Source: Bacteroides sp. CAG:709
GTDB taxonomy: Bacteria; Bacteroidota; Bacteroidia; Bacteroidales; UBA932
DNA length: 64,000 nt
Assembly (NCBI GenBank): GCA_000434935.1
Contig: FR882195.1
Coordinates: forward strand, 25,668 to 89,667
Reading direction: 5' to 3'
Positions 25,916-35,547 of this stretch are shown here, piece by piece; within the stretch, counting starts at the first letter, position 1, and every line of letters starts with the position of its first letter. The position numbers and the translations under genes are program-made. The notes below the pieces were generated by a model. The model searched no databases, was not told the DNA's origin, and was given only the letters and a program-made list of their open reading frames with translations.

Positions 25916-27373
25916 ATGAAAACAATCAAGCATATATCAGCCTTTCTCCTGTTGGTCCCGCTTCTGGCATCGTGCCATTTCCTGGAAGTGGAAAAGACGG
26001 GCAAGACGTCGATAAAGAATTTCTACTCAGATATTTACGCTTTGGACGCTGCGGTGAATGGCGTTTATGGCCTGACATACAAGTTCTATGACAACTATAT
26101 GGTCCTGTATCCCGAAGTTGCAGGAGACCTGGTCCGTCTTCAGGCGACGACATCGGAATGGAGGCCGCAATTCGATTTCATTTCCGACGAGAGCGATGAG
26201 ACCACCGCGGTGGGGTATATCTGGAAGAACGGATACGAAATCATTGCCAATGCCAACGAGGTAATCCAATACGGGCCTTCGGTGTCGGACCGTTTCCCTC
26301 AGCAGACAGCCAGTGTCCGCAATTATATCGCCCAGGCATACTTTATCAGGGCATTGATACACCTGGACCTGAGCCTTGTCTATGGCCAGACTTATACTTA
26401 TTCCGCTGACGGGTCACATCTCGGTACGGCTGTGATGACGATGATTCCGGATGTCAAGTCGAAAATCGCAAGAAGCACGGCGGCAGTCACTTATAAGCGT
26501 ATACTGGATGACATCCAGACGGCATCGGACATGTTCGCCGACGGGTGGACCAAGGGATGTTACTATGCCTCTCCGGCGGCTTGTAAAGCATTGATGGCCA
26601 GAGTGTACCTCTATATGGGGAATTATTCCGAAGCCAAGAAATGCGCCTCGGAGGTGATAGCGGATTATGACCTGTCATTGACCCCGCGTTCCGACTATGT
26701 GGCGATGTTCTGCGCCCGCAAGGAGGGGACTGAAGCGATATTCCGGCTAAACGGCCTTTCAGGCGGGTACAAGTTGGGAGCAATGTTTGACTACAACAGC
26801 CCAAGCATGAATCCTTCATCCAAACTTATGGACATTTTTTCTTCGGATGAACATGCATGGGCCGGTACAGATATCCGTTCGGAACTGCTTTCATATAAAT
26901 CTTCAGGCGGGGATGAATTTTCCGGAGTGTGCATGAAATTTACTGATACTGAGGATATTGACGATACGCAGAAACGCTATGACCCGTTTGTGTTGAGACT
27001 TTCGGAAATGTATCTCATCAGGGCGGAAGCGGCATGTCATGACGGAGACATTGACGCGGCCGTGTCGGACATTGCGACGTTGGAAGCCCGCGCGAGGGGA
27101 GTGAAGGCTTCTGAAATCAATGTCGTTTATTCCAATGCTGAAGAATTGGACAGGATTATCCGGAGAGAGCGGGTCAAGGAACTTTTCCTGGAGGGGCACA
27201 GGTTGTTCGATCTGACCAGAAGGCATGAGACGTTGTCCAGGGATGCTGCCTGCGGTTCATCGGTATTGTCGATGACATACCCTGACGACCGGTTCATCCT
27301 TCCGATTCCGCTTGTGGAACTTGATGCCAACAAAGCGATGCAGCCGAATCCCATCAATGGTACACAGCGTTAG
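25916..27373 (+). CDS. SusD/RagB family nutrient-binding outer membrane lipoprotein
   Basis: 485 residues. Lipobox Leu-Leu-Ala-Ser-Cys at 17-21, then SusD helical repeats: Ala-Leu-Asp-Ala-Ala-Val-Asn-Gly-Val-Tyr near the start, Phe-Ile-Arg-Ala-Leu-Ile-His-Leu-Asp in the middle, and Leu-Arg-Leu-Ser-Glu-Met-Tyr-Leu-Ile-Arg-Ala-Glu-Ala towards the end, finishing with Phe-Ile-Leu-Pro-Ile-Pro. It pairs with the SusC encoded 33 bases upstream and is followed by two small-to-medium lipoproteins in the same transcript. The segment Arg-Arg-Glu-Arg-Val-Lys-Glu-Leu-Phe-Leu-Glu-Gly-His-Arg is the conserved SusD C-terminal motif. Confidence 0.95.
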   Translation: MKTIKHISAFLLLVPLLASCHFLEVEKTGKTSIKNFYSDIYALDAAVNGVYGLTYKFYDNYMVLYPEVAGDLVRLQATTSEWRPQFDFISDESDETTAVGYIWKNGYEIIANANEVIQYGPSVSDRFPQQTASVRNYIAQAYFIRALIHLDLSLVYGQTYTYSADGSHLGTAVMTMIPDVKSKIARSTAAVTYKRILDDIQTASDMFADGWTKGCYYASPAACKALMARVYLYMGNYSEAKKCASEVIADYDLSLTPRSDYVAMFCARKEGTEAIFRLNGLSGGYKLGAMFDYNSPSMNPSSKLMDIFSSDEHAWAGTDIRSELLSYKSSGGDEFSGVCMKFTDTEDIDDTQKRYDPFVLRLSEMYLIRAEAACHDGDIDAAVSDIATLEARARGVKASEINVVYSNAEELDRIIRRERVKELFLEGHRLFDLTRRHETLSRDAACGSSVLSMTYPDDRFILPIPLVELDANKAMQPNPINGTQR

Positions 27374-27397
27374 CTGATATGATAAAATGAATTGATT

Positions 27398-27868
27398 ATG
27401 AGGATATTGAACAAGATAACAGAATTGGCAATGCTGATGTCAATCGCAGTTTCGGCGGCTTCGTGCAACAAGATTACGCTTTTTGACGAGGCTTTCGTGG
27501 CTTTCGATACTGCCAAATCTTCTGTGGTCAGCATTAATGCCACTGGCGAGTTTACAGGCTCATATACATTGCATTACACGGGGCCTAAGCCGTCAGCGCC
27601 GATTGTCGTGAATTTCGTCGTGGCTTGCGGAAATGGATTGGCGGAAGGGGTTGACTACAAGGTGGCTACGGCCGGCGGAAAGATTACTTTCATGCCCGGA
27701 ATTTATGAGCAGGTTATCAAAATCGACTGGATTCCGCATGAGATTGACGAGTCCAAGGACAACACGGTTACCATAAGTCTGGTTTCGGCAGATGGCGTCA
27801 CACTCGGCTATCCCGGTCCTGACAAACTTATGAAAGACCTGGTAATCAGGAAGTATACTACGAAGTGA
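27398..27868 (+). CDS. Small surface lipoprotein of the SusC/D locus (DUF4843-like, Calx-beta-type fold)
   Basis: 156 residues from the ATG at 27398. The lipobox is Val-Ser-Ala-Ala-Ser-Cys. The mature part is a single beta-sandwich: Phe-Val-Ala-Phe-Asp near the start, then Ala-Pro-Ile-Val-Val-Asn-Phe-Val-Val, Gly-Val-Asp-Tyr-Lys-Val and Asn-Thr-Val-Thr-Ile-Ser-Leu, a pattern shared with Calx-beta-like and DUF4843 lipoproteins encoded after SusD. It is likely exposed on the surface and may help bind substrate. It sits 24 bases after susD and 27 before the next lipoprotein gene. The family assignment is by pattern, not certain. Confidence 0.6.
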   Translation: MRILNKITELAMLMSIAVSAASCNKITLFDEAFVAFDTAKSSVVSINATGEFTGSYTLHYTGPKPSAPIVVNFVVACGNGLAEGVDYKVATAGGKITFMPGIYEQVIKIDWIPHEIDESKDNTVTISLVSADGVTLGYPGPDKLMKDLVIRKYTTK

Positions 27869-27895
27869 TTATATTATACGTAAAATTTTAAGCTT

Positions 27896-29431
27896 ATGAG
27901 CAAACGAACTTTTTTGGCTGCCCTGGCGAGTGTAGCACTCCTCGCAGCCTGTGACAAGAGTAAGGAAGATGAGATCGTCTCCGTATCTTTTTCATCTTTT
28001 GGCTTCTATGCGAAGGACAATGCAGATGTCCTTAAATCTGACTATATTGAAGAGAGTCTCAATTCTGATGCCATCAGTTTCACCCTGCCTTACGGTACTG
28101 ACCCTGAGGCGCTCAAGACTCTCGTACCTGAGTTCACGGTAACCGAAGGGGCTTCTGTCAATGTTGCTGATGCCAGCGGTGCTCCGGATGGAAAAGACAT
28201 CGTGAGCGGGTCGACTCCGATTGACTGTTCTTCCGATGTCCAGCTTGTCGTGTTCCTGAAGAACAACTACAAGGCTTACAAACTTTCGGTAAAGATTGCC
28301 GAGCCGGCGAAGTGGAGCAAGGTGGCGGAGACGGCGCTTAATGTCAAATATACTCCTGCTCTTGCAGTCAATCCTAAAGACGCTGTGCCTTATGTAGCTG
28401 GTACTTCTCCAAATGAAAATGGCGAGGCTGCACCACATCTTTTCAAACTGGATGGTACTGAACTCAAGGATGTTGCAGGTGCTTTGGCGATTGCCAAGGC
28501 TGATGGCGTAAGTCTCAGCTTCGATGCTTCCGGAGTTCCTTACGTGGCTTTTGCCGATGGTGCTTTTACCAACAAATATTCTGTCAAGCGCGTGGCAGAC
28601 GGTAAAGGTACTTATGTAGGTGAGGGAGGCCAGATGTTCGGTACTTCTGCCACTTTTAACTCTGTATCAGCAGTTTTCCCTATTTCAGAGAATGATGTCT
28701 GGTGTGCTCATTTTAATAACACCAATAAGGTAGCCGTGCCTAGGAGGGGATTGAACCTTGCGCATTTTGACGGATCTGCTTGGACCAACGGTGTTGCCAT
28801 TGCCGGCAGGGAGCCGGCTTCTTATGCGAACGGTGTCTTCGGAAGAACTATAAATGGAGTGCCTTATCTTTATGTATATGGAACAAAGACAAAGTCAGTT
28901 CCAAGCCATATTTCTCTCTACAAACTTGACGGCGGGAACTGGACAACAATTTTCGAGAATCTTGAAGTGCTTGGCACAGATGGTCAGCCTGTCGGAGGTT
29001 ACTCCGCTTTCTTCTCAGACTTTGACATTGCATCAGACGGTACTGTTTATCTTTTGTTCTGCGTTCTTTTCAATGCTGCCGGCGATTATCAGATAGGCGT
29101 TGTCAAGTATGATCCGGCTACCGGAAAGCAGGTTATCATAGGTGGAGCAATGACTGATACGACTAACATGAACAGCAGCACCACTGCATCCATGGCATTG
29201 GACAGCAATGATGTCCCATACGTCTCCATTTCATATAAAGATGGCGATGTGATGAAGACAGCTGTACGTCATATTGACTCCAAGACCAAGACCTGGTCGG
29301 AACTTGTAACCCTGGCTTCCAAGTCCGATTTTTCAGACATTGTTTTTGCTGAGGATGGTACCGGATATATTGTTACAAGGGAGACTATAGGTGAGGATAA
29401 GAAGTATGTGCTATATTCGACAGCGAAGTAA
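27896..29431 (+). CDS. Surface lipoprotein with N-terminal DUF5018-like and beta-propeller-like regions
   Basis: 511 residues. Lipobox Leu-Leu-Ala-Ala-Cys at 15-19. Residues about 25-130 form a beta domain (Ile-Ser-Phe-Thr-Leu-Pro-Tyr-Gly-Thr-Asp, Asn-Asn-Tyr-Lys-Ala-Tyr-Lys-Leu-Ser-Val) like the DUF5018 module of glycan-binding lipoproteins. From about 145 there are repeating blades with Gly-Val-Pro-Tyr-Val-Ala, Gly-Val-Pro-Tyr-Leu-Tyr, Asp-Val-Pro-Tyr-Val-Ser and an Asp-Gly-Thr-Val-Tyr pattern, consistent with a seven-bladed propeller. It ends the SusC/D locus, just before a strong terminator. A surface binding role is inferred; no enzymatic motif is seen. Confidence 0.7.
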   Translation: MSKRTFLAALASVALLAACDKSKEDEIVSVSFSSFGFYAKDNADVLKSDYIEESLNSDAISFTLPYGTDPEALKTLVPEFTVTEGASVNVADASGAPDGKDIVSGSTPIDCSSDVQLVVFLKNNYKAYKLSVKIAEPAKWSKVAETALNVKYTPALAVNPKDAVPYVAGTSPNENGEAAPHLFKLDGTELKDVAGALAIAKADGVSLSFDASGVPYVAFADGAFTNKYSVKRVADGKGTYVGEGGQMFGTSATFNSVSAVFPISENDVWCAHFNNTNKVAVPRRGLNLAHFDGSAWTNGVAIAGREPASYANGVFGRTINGVPYLYVYGTKTKSVPSHISLYKLDGGNWTTIFENLEVLGTDGQPVGGYSAFFSDFDIASDGTVYLLFCVLFNAAGDYQIGVVKYDPATGKQVIIGGAMTDTTNMNSSTTASMALDSNDVPYVSISYKDGDVMKTAVRHIDSKTKTWSELVTLASKSDFSDIVFAEDGTGYIVTRETIGEDKKYVLYSTAK

Positions 29432-29448
29432 TTGATTTGTAAATTATG

Positions 29449-29486
29449 AACCGGCCATGTCTCTGTGGCCGGTTCTTTTCTTTTTC
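29449..29486 (+). terminator. Strong Rho-independent terminator
   Basis: AACCGGCCA (29449-29457) pairs perfectly with TGGCCGGTT (29466-29474) over an eight-base loop and is followed by CTTTTCTTTTT. It ends the SusC/SusD/lipoprotein transcript. The next gene begins only nine bases after the T tract, leaving no room for a promoter between them. Confidence 0.9.
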
Positions 29487-29494
29487 GTGGGCGT

Positions 29495-30760
29495 ATGGTT
29501 GGAGATAAGTCTTTGAAATACATGTTATTGACGCTTGCATTGGCATTGACCTGTACCTTGGTCGGGAGCGTGCGTCTTTCTGGTGCTGACGGTGGTGGAG
29601 ACCGGAAGGCCCGCGGGCGAGTCCTGCGTGTGGCGCTGGTCGGTGACCCGCAGGTGGACGATTCGACAGAGATGGGTTATGCGCGGCGTTCGGTTTATCG
29701 GGAACTGTATGGGCGCCGTGACCTGGACATGTGCATTTTCCTCGGGGATATGGTCAATGACAATATGTCGTTGCTCCCTGAATCTGTGGGAGTTGTCGAT
29801 TCACTGCCATATCAGTGTTTCATGATTCCGGGCAATCATGACCGTGATGTTTACCGTGGCCCGAAATCGTCTTCATATAGGCCTCGGGACCTTTCCACAT
29901 GGCGTAAGGTTGTCGGCTATGTGGACACGTCTTTCGTCCGCAGCAATGTCCGTTTTATCCTGATGAACAATGTCCGCCATTCGGATTCCGGGATGACTGA
30001 CTATGTCGGCGGCTTTACCGAGACGCAGAAACATTGGCTTGACTCCGTATTGAATGTGGGTGCACCTGCATTGACGGTACTTGCGACGCATATTCCTTTC
30101 AGTCAGATGAAAGGCCGCGATTCCGTGCTGGCATTGGTCCCGGAGGCTACGCGTATGCTGTATGTCAGCGGGCATACGCATTATGTATCGCGTGATGAAT
30201 CCGTTCCGGAACTCATTGTCGGCGCGACTTGCGGAAGTTGGTGGCGCGGTGTCAAGGATGGTGACGGAATTCCCTATGCCTTACAGAGTTGCGGCTCTCC
30301 GAGAGGGTATTTCATTGCAGATTTCCATCGCGGCGGACGATATGACCTTTCCTATAAATGCGTAGGCAGACCGGCTTCGGAACAATTGTCCGCATGGGCA
30401 ATACCAGTTGGTTCAGACACGTGTTCTTACAGCTTGTGTGTCAATGTCTTCGGCGGCTCGACCGACGGCATTGTCCGCGTCCGTGTCCCGCGTCGTGGGA
30501 GAGGCGTTTGCGGCAAGTCCTACCTTTGCGAACGGAGCAATGCCACCGCGCCGGAGGTCGAAAAAGTAATCCGGTTCAATGCTTCGCTTTCCCGTGAGTA
30601 CAGGCGAACCCACCGCACCGAGTTCATCCCTCTGCGCAGGAAGCCGTCCCCGCACATCTGGAAGACCACCGCAACCTTTTCCGGCCCCGAACCGGCCTAT
30701 GTCAATGTCATTTACCGCGATGCCCACATGCGCATAAGGCAGCGCGTAAAGGTTCAATAA
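29495..30760 (+). CDS. Calcineurin-like metallophosphoesterase, exported
   Basis: About 421 residues from the ATG at 29495, or 412 from the ATG at 29522, which gives the cleaner signal peptide (Met-Leu-Leu-Thr-Leu-Ala-Leu-Ala-Leu). Metal-binding motifs are in order: Val-Gly-Asp-Pro-Gln (first Asp, with Gln in place of the usual His), Leu-Gly-Asp-Met-Val-Asn-Asp, Pro-Gly-Asn-His-Asp, Ala-Thr-His-Ile-Pro and Ser-Gly-His-Thr-His. A C-terminal beta domain follows, as in PUL-associated Bacteroidota phosphoesterases. It should hydrolyse phosphate esters in the periplasm or at the surface. It follows directly after a terminator, so expression needs readthrough or a promoter inside the previous gene. 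Its 3' end overlaps the convergent GH97-GH3 gene by seven bases. Confidence 0.88.
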   Translation: MVGDKSLKYMLLTLALALTCTLVGSVRLSGADGGGDRKARGRVLRVALVGDPQVDDSTEMGYARRSVYRELYGRRDLDMCIFLGDMVNDNMSLLPESVGVVDSLPYQCFMIPGNHDRDVYRGPKSSSYRPRDLSTWRKVVGYVDTSFVRSNVRFILMNNVRHSDSGMTDYVGGFTETQKHWLDSVLNVGAPALTVLATHIPFSQMKGRDSVLALVPEATRMLYVSGHTHYVSRDESVPELIVGATCGSWWRGVKDGDGIPYALQSCGSPRGYFIADFHRGGRYDLSYKCVGRPASEQLSAWAIPVGSDTCSYSLCVNVFGGSTDGIVRVRVPRRGRGVCGKSYLCERSNATAPEVEKVIRFNASLSREYRRTHRTEFIPLRRKPSPHIWKTTATFSGPEPAYVNVIYRDAHMRIRQRVKVQ

Positions 30761-33700
30761 ACTTCAATGTTTTCCACCACGGCCTTGCCTTTTTCGATGA
30801 CAATTCTCAGCTCTGAGGCGTCCGTGGAAGGGAAACTTATTTCGTTCTGTCCTGAAATGCAATGCCTGGTGCCGGATACGGTGAGGAATTGACCTCCTCC
30901 GTTCGTTATCTGGACATAGATTTCGGCGTCGGAACCGCTGCTCAGCATGAAACGTACGCCATTGACATTGCCTTTGGCCGGAATCGTCAGGAAATCTCCT
31001 TTGCCGAGGCTTGCAGGTCCGGAGAATTTCATGTCGTCCGCCTGTGAAACGGCTACCTCACTGCCGGCATAGTCCTGAACGTGGAGTTTTGCCTGGAGCC
31101 TTATGTCTGTGGATGACGCCGCGGCCATGATTTCGAAATCTCCCGGCTCCACCACATAGTTCATGTTCCTGTCAAGCATTGCCAGATCCTTTGGAGTCAA
31201 CTGGAATTTTACGGTCCTGGTCTCTCCCGGTTCAAGGGAAATGCGTTCGAAACCGCGCAGAACCTTCTCGTAGACCGTTATTGAACTTAGACAATCGTGG
31301 ACATAAAGCTGCACGACCTCATCTCCGCGGACTTTGCCGGTGTTGGTGACATTGAAAGAAACCTGCACTGAATCCGTCGGAGTAATTTGATTGGAAGAGA
31401 GGCGAAGGTCAGAGTATGCAAAAGTCGTATAAGAGAGTCCGTAGCCGAAATCGTAGAGTGAACCGTTTACGCGACTTGCCCATCCGCCCTGGCCGAGTTC
31501 CTTGCGTCCATCTACTTGAGAAGCAGGCTTGTACGGGAAATTGAACGGAATCTGTCCCACGGTTCGCGGGAAGGTTACAGTGAGCTTGCCGCCCGGGTTG
31601 TACTCTCCCAGCAGCGCTTTTGCGACCGCGGTCCCGCCATGTGCCCCAGGATACCAGGCCTCCAAGATGGCATCCGCATATTTGTCAGCATAGTTTATTG
31701 ACAATGGGCGTCCGTTTATCAGGACCACGACGACCGGCTTGCCTGTCTTTATGATTTCCTTCAGCAAAAGGTTCTGATGCCCGGGCAGTTCCAGTGACGT
31801 GCGGCTTTTGTTTTCTCCGCATGTGCGCGGACCGCCGCCCAGAACGAGCACCGTAACGTCGGCGCTTTCAGCTGTCTTCACGGCTTCCTCTATCCCGGCC
31901 ATTTCTTCCGCGGTCGGGTCTTCAGGCAATACTTCAGATTCAGGCCAATTCTTGTCCACGAGTTCACAGCCTTTGGCATATACTACATCCGCCTTGCCGT
32001 CGAGCTCCGTGCGCAATCCTTCAAGCACCGAAACGGCTTTGGTCCCCAATGGTCCGTAATGAAGATGAGCATATCCGGTGTCGTCAGCATTAGGACCGAT
32101 GACGGCGACGCGTTTGAGTGCTTCTGCGTTGAGAGGCAATGTCTTGCCGTCAGTCCCGAACGGGGTGTCGGATGAGGCGTTTTTCAGAAGCACAAGAGAT
32201 TCCAGCGAAGCACGCAGCGCCACTTCATTGTTCTTTGCCCCGTCGACTTCTTCATCAGCTGCTTCATAGTCAGTCTGATAAGGGGAGTCAAACAGTCCTA
32301 CGATAAACTTTACGCGCAGGATGTCGCGTACTCTTTCGTCGATGACTGACATCGGAACGATGCCTTCTTCTACGAGTTCCCTCAGCGGCAGTACATAGCT
32401 GTCCGGGGAACGGAAAGTGCAACGTACATTCAGTCCTGCCATAACGCTCTGGCGCACAGCTTCTTTCATGTCCGCTGCGACATTGTGCTTCGTATAGAGA
32501 TACTCCACGGCATCGCTGTCGCTCACGAGGTAGCCCTTGAATCCGAACTCGTCGCGGAGCCGTTCAGTAAGCCAATAATGGCTGCATTCTATCGGCTCGC
32601 CGTCATAGTCGTTGTATGAAACCATTGCACCGAGAAGGCCAGCACGTGAAATGGCCTCTTTCCATGGATGGATATGTATGTTTTCCACCTCATGAGGCGC
32701 CATCTGAGGGTCCACGCGGGACATGCCTTCGCGCGCTCCCTTGTTGTTAGAATAGGCAGCGAAATGCTTTGCGGTCGATGCTACCTGGAAATCTGTCTGC
32801 ATTCCGAGTGTCATCTGCACCCCCAGTTCGCCTACGAGATAGGGAGACTCTCCATAAACTTCTTCATAGCGGCCCCATCTCTGGTCGCGCCCCACATCGA
32901 GAATAGGTGCATAGACATTGGTATAGCCCAGAAGCCTTCCTTCGCGGCCGGTGATTCGTCCCACTTCATGTATCAATTCCCTGTCCCAGGTGTGTCCAAG
33001 GCCGAGTTGGGTAGGGAAGTTCGTAGCACGGTATGCCTCGACGCCCCGTATTCCTTCATTGGTGAAATCCACGGGGATGCCCAGGCGGGTGTCTTCGATG
33101 AAGAAACGCTGCACCTCGTTCATTGCCGCTGCATGTGTGGATGCCGGCCAGAGATAAGGCGAATACATCTCGATAGGTCTGCCCCATTGACGGAAACCGT
33201 TCAGATGCTCGTCGATCGCGCCCATGCCGTCCTTCCACAGTTTATCCTTCCATTCAGGAGTCGGAAGCGGGTCGGCAAGCACACGTCCATAGCCGTAAAG
33301 CGTCACCATCTGACAGGTTTTCTCCTCAATCGTCATCTTCGAAAGCAAATCCTCCACTCTCGCGTCAATGTCCGCAGCCGGATCTTCATAAATGTCCTTG
33401 ACCCCGTTTTTGTTCAGGTCAATCCACCCCTTGTGATATATCTTTTTATCCTTCGGCCTGAACTTGAATGCCGTGTCCGCGCCGGCGGATTCGGTGGTCG
33501 GAAGGATTTTTGCTGCCCAGCCGCCACCAGGCGCCAGGTGTACGGTAATTTGTCTGTTATCTGGCACAGCCGCGGTTATATGACTGTAGTCGCGAGCCGC
33601 TCTGTCAGCATTGACACCATCCTGGAAAATATCCAATGTCCAGTTGCCTTCTCCGAGAAAACTGAGGTCAAGCGTCAAGTCGCGTCCGGTCCAGTCTGTC

Positions 33701-35514
33701 AATGATCCTATATACCAAGTCTTGCCGCTGCGGCGGGCCAAGGTTATATACTTGCCGATTTCTCCGTTTATGCCGATGCTTTCATCCCATACGGTAGGTA
33801 TGGAACTTATGAATTCCGTGCACTCCTTCTCGCGCATGTAGTTTGAAGGAGAGTCGCAGAGCATGTTCAACGGAGCATCGAAAATGACATATTCCGCCAA
33901 TTGACGGCATCGTGTGCCTTGACTCATGGCTTCGTCATTTACCGGACGATAATTTGCACGGGTAGCATTTCTCATTGCACCCTGCGTGTAGTCCATCGGG
34001 CCTGCCGCCATGCGGATGAACGGCGCGGTGACATCGTAAGTGACCTGATCCACAGATGGACTGCTCCATTTCATTTGCTCCAGACCATGTACCCCTTCGT
34101 AATTTACGACATTCGGCCATCTGCGGTTCAGTCCTGTCGGTTTGTAAGTCCCGTGGAAATCGATCAAAAGACCATACCTGGCCGTCATTTCCGCAGCTCT
34201 GGAGTGGAAGTCCACGATAATCTGGTCATCTCTGTCCATATAATCGACCTTGAAGCCCTTGACCCCCATCTCTGCATAGTGCCTGCAGATATTCTCCATA
34301 TCCCGGTCAAATGCCCAATAACCGGCCCACAGGATGATGCCGACCCCTTTCTCCTGTCCGTACTTGACAAGTCCGGGCATGTCTATTTCAGGAATTACCT
34401 GAAGCAGATCGGCTTTTTTCCTTACAGCCCAGCCATGGTCAAGAATCACATATTCAATTTTGTGGGCTGCTGCGAAATCAATGTAGTATTTGTAGGTTTC
34501 AGTGTTTATTCCTGCTTGGAAGTCCACCCCATAGAGATTCCACCCGTTCCACCAGTCCCATGCCACTTTCCCGGGCTTGACCCATGAAAAATCCATTCCC
34601 GGTTCCTGTGCCGGTGAAAGTTTCCACACCAGGTCATTTACAGCAAGTTGCGCATCGTCGGTACTGATTATGAATGCTCTCCAAGGGAAGACCTCGTCTC
34701 CGGAAACTTTGGCTATGAAATCCTCCCGTTCGGTAACGATTCCATGGAGAAGATGCTTTCCTCCTTGCTCTACGACCTTGGGATAAGTGGCGAAGACCCC
34801 CTTTAATTTGGTACTTCCTTCATCTCCAAGCAGATACATTCCCGGATAATTCGTGAGGTTCGCGTCAGTGACGAGGACTTTCACTCCATTGTCCGCTTCG
34901 ACAGCAAGAGGCAGAAACGCCAGCTTGTCCTTTCTCCATCCGGAAATGTTCTGAACGGTATAGGTGTTTTCAAATGAACTGTAGAATTGACCGTCAAACT
35001 GCTTGCCGCCGAGACCGATAACGTATGGGACAAATGCTTTACGATCTGTGCCGAAATCAAATTCCGCCTGCTCGGAGATTACCTTGTACTCCTTTTTCTT
35101 GTCCAGATTGCTTTCAAACCTGTATGCAGCGCCATCATCATAAGCTCGGAAAACAAGTGAGAACTCATTGAACTGCAATCTGATCTGATTATAGTTGTCC
35201 CGGACCTCCGCCTTTTTGTATGCTGTTGCCGGGCATGTCTCGTCATAACTTGAGCGATTTACCTTGCCGAGTCTGTCATTCTCGCCGAAAACAATGCCGT
35301 CTGAAAGATTCATTGATATGGCAGATGGCGCGATCAGAACTTTTCCGTCTCGGGAGATTGAATATTTGATATCGTTGCCGACGGCGACATTTACGGTAAT
35401 GTGTCCGTCAGGGGAAGTCAGACTGTAATCGCCGCTATTGGCAGACAGTGAAGTTCCCGAGAGAAGGACTGTCATGCAGCACAGTGCAGTTTGGATGATG
35501 TTATGGAATTTCAT
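30754..35514 (-). CDS. GH97-GH3 fused glycoside hydrolase
   Basis: 1586 residues, with a signal peptide at about 1-26. Residues about 30-670 are a complete GH97: N-terminal beta-sandwich, then a barrel with Phe-Lys-Val-Asp424-Tyr-Met-Asp and Asn-Tyr-Glu473-Gly-Val, positions matching the nucleophile Asp and acid/base Glu of retaining GH97 alpha-galactosidases rather than the inverting alpha-glucosidases. Residues about 690-1450 are a complete GH3: Lys-His-Phe at 916-918, nucleophile Asp999 in Tyr-Leu-Val-Ser-Asp-Ser, the second domain and a fibronectin-III-like domain, followed by a small C-terminal beta domain. The frame is open across the junction (about 670-690). The protein should remove alpha-galactosyl (or similar) and beta-linked glucosyl/xylosyl residues from the same glycan. 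It is the last gene of the minus-strand PUL. Confidence 0.92.
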   Translation of the reverse strand: MKFHNIIQTALCCMTVLLSGTSLSANSGDYSLTSPDGHITVNVAVGNDIKYSISRDGKVLIAPSAISMNLSDGIVFGENDRLGKVNRSSYDETCPATAYKKAEVRDNYNQIRLQFNEFSLVFRAYDDGAAYRFESNLDKKKEYKVISEQAEFDFGTDRKAFVPYVIGLGGKQFDGQFYSSFENTYTVQNISGWRKDKLAFLPLAVEADNGVKVLVTDANLTNYPGMYLLGDEGSTKLKGVFATYPKVVEQGGKHLLHGIVTEREDFIAKVSGDEVFPWRAFIISTDDAQLAVNDLVWKLSPAQEPGMDFSWVKPGKVAWDWWNGWNLYGVDFQAGINTETYKYYIDFAAAHKIEYVILDHGWAVRKKADLLQVIPEIDMPGLVKYGQEKGVGIILWAGYWAFDRDMENICRHYAEMGVKGFKVDYMDRDDQIIVDFHSRAAEMTARYGLLIDFHGTYKPTGLNRRWPNVVNYEGVHGLEQMKWSSPSVDQVTYDVTAPFIRMAAGPMDYTQGAMRNATRANYRPVNDEAMSQGTRCRQLAEYVIFDAPLNMLCDSPSNYMREKECTEFISSIPTVWDESIGINGEIGKYITLARRSGKTWYIGSLTDWTGRDLTLDLSFLGEGNWTLDIFQDGVNADRAARDYSHITAAVPDNRQITVHLAPGGGWAAKILPTTESAGADTAFKFRPKDKKIYHKGWIDLNKNGVKDIYEDPAADIDARVEDLLSKMTIEEKTCQMVTLYGYGRVLADPLPTPEWKDKLWKDGMGAIDEHLNGFRQWGRPIEMYSPYLWPASTHAAAMNEVQRFFIEDTRLGIPVDFTNEGIRGVEAYRATNFPTQLGLGHTWDRELIHEVGRITGREGRLLGYTNVYAPILDVGRDQRWGRYEEVYGESPYLVGELGVQMTLGMQTDFQVASTAKHFAAYSNNKGAREGMSRVDPQMAPHEVENIHIHPWKEAISRAGLLGAMVSYNDYDGEPIECSHYWLTERLRDEFGFKGYLVSDSDAVEYLYTKHNVAADMKEAVRQSVMAGLNVRCTFRSPDSYVLPLRELVEEGIVPMSVIDERVRDILRVKFIVGLFDSPYQTDYEAADEEVDGAKNNEVALRASLESLVLLKNASSDTPFGTDGKTLPLNAEALKRVAVIGPNADDTGYAHLHYGPLGTKAVSVLEGLRTELDGKADVVYAKGCELVDKNWPESEVLPEDPTAEEMAGIEEAVKTAESADVTVLVLGGGPRTCGENKSRTSLELPGHQNLLLKEIIKTGKPVVVVLINGRPLSINYADKYADAILEAWYPGAHGGTAVAKALLGEYNPGGKLTVTFPRTVGQIPFNFPYKPASQVDGRKELGQGGWASRVNGSLYDFGYGLSYTTFAYSDLRLSSNQITPTDSVQVSFNVTNTGKVRGDEVVQLYVHDCLSSITVYEKVLRGFERISLEPGETRTVKFQLTPKDLAMLDRNMNYVVEPGDFEIMAAASSTDIRLQAKLHVQDYAGSEVAVSQADDMKFSGPASLGKGDFLTIPAKGNVNGVRFMLSSGSDAEIYVQITNGGGQFLTVSGTRHCISGQNEISFPSTDASELRIVIEKGKAVVENIEVY

Positions 35515-35547
35515 CGTATGGTGTGTCTAAAAGATTTCAGGAGGGTG

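Noticed and set aside
24842..25933. 363-codon minus-strand open frame over the second SusC gene
   Set aside because: It mirrors the barrel-coding frame of SusC and has no start context or family similarity.
32668..33705. Long plus-strand open frame (345 codons) inside the GH97-GH3 gene
   Set aside because: It is antisense to the GH3 domain, has low-complexity Cys/His/Arg composition and no recognisable family; a shadow of the real gene.
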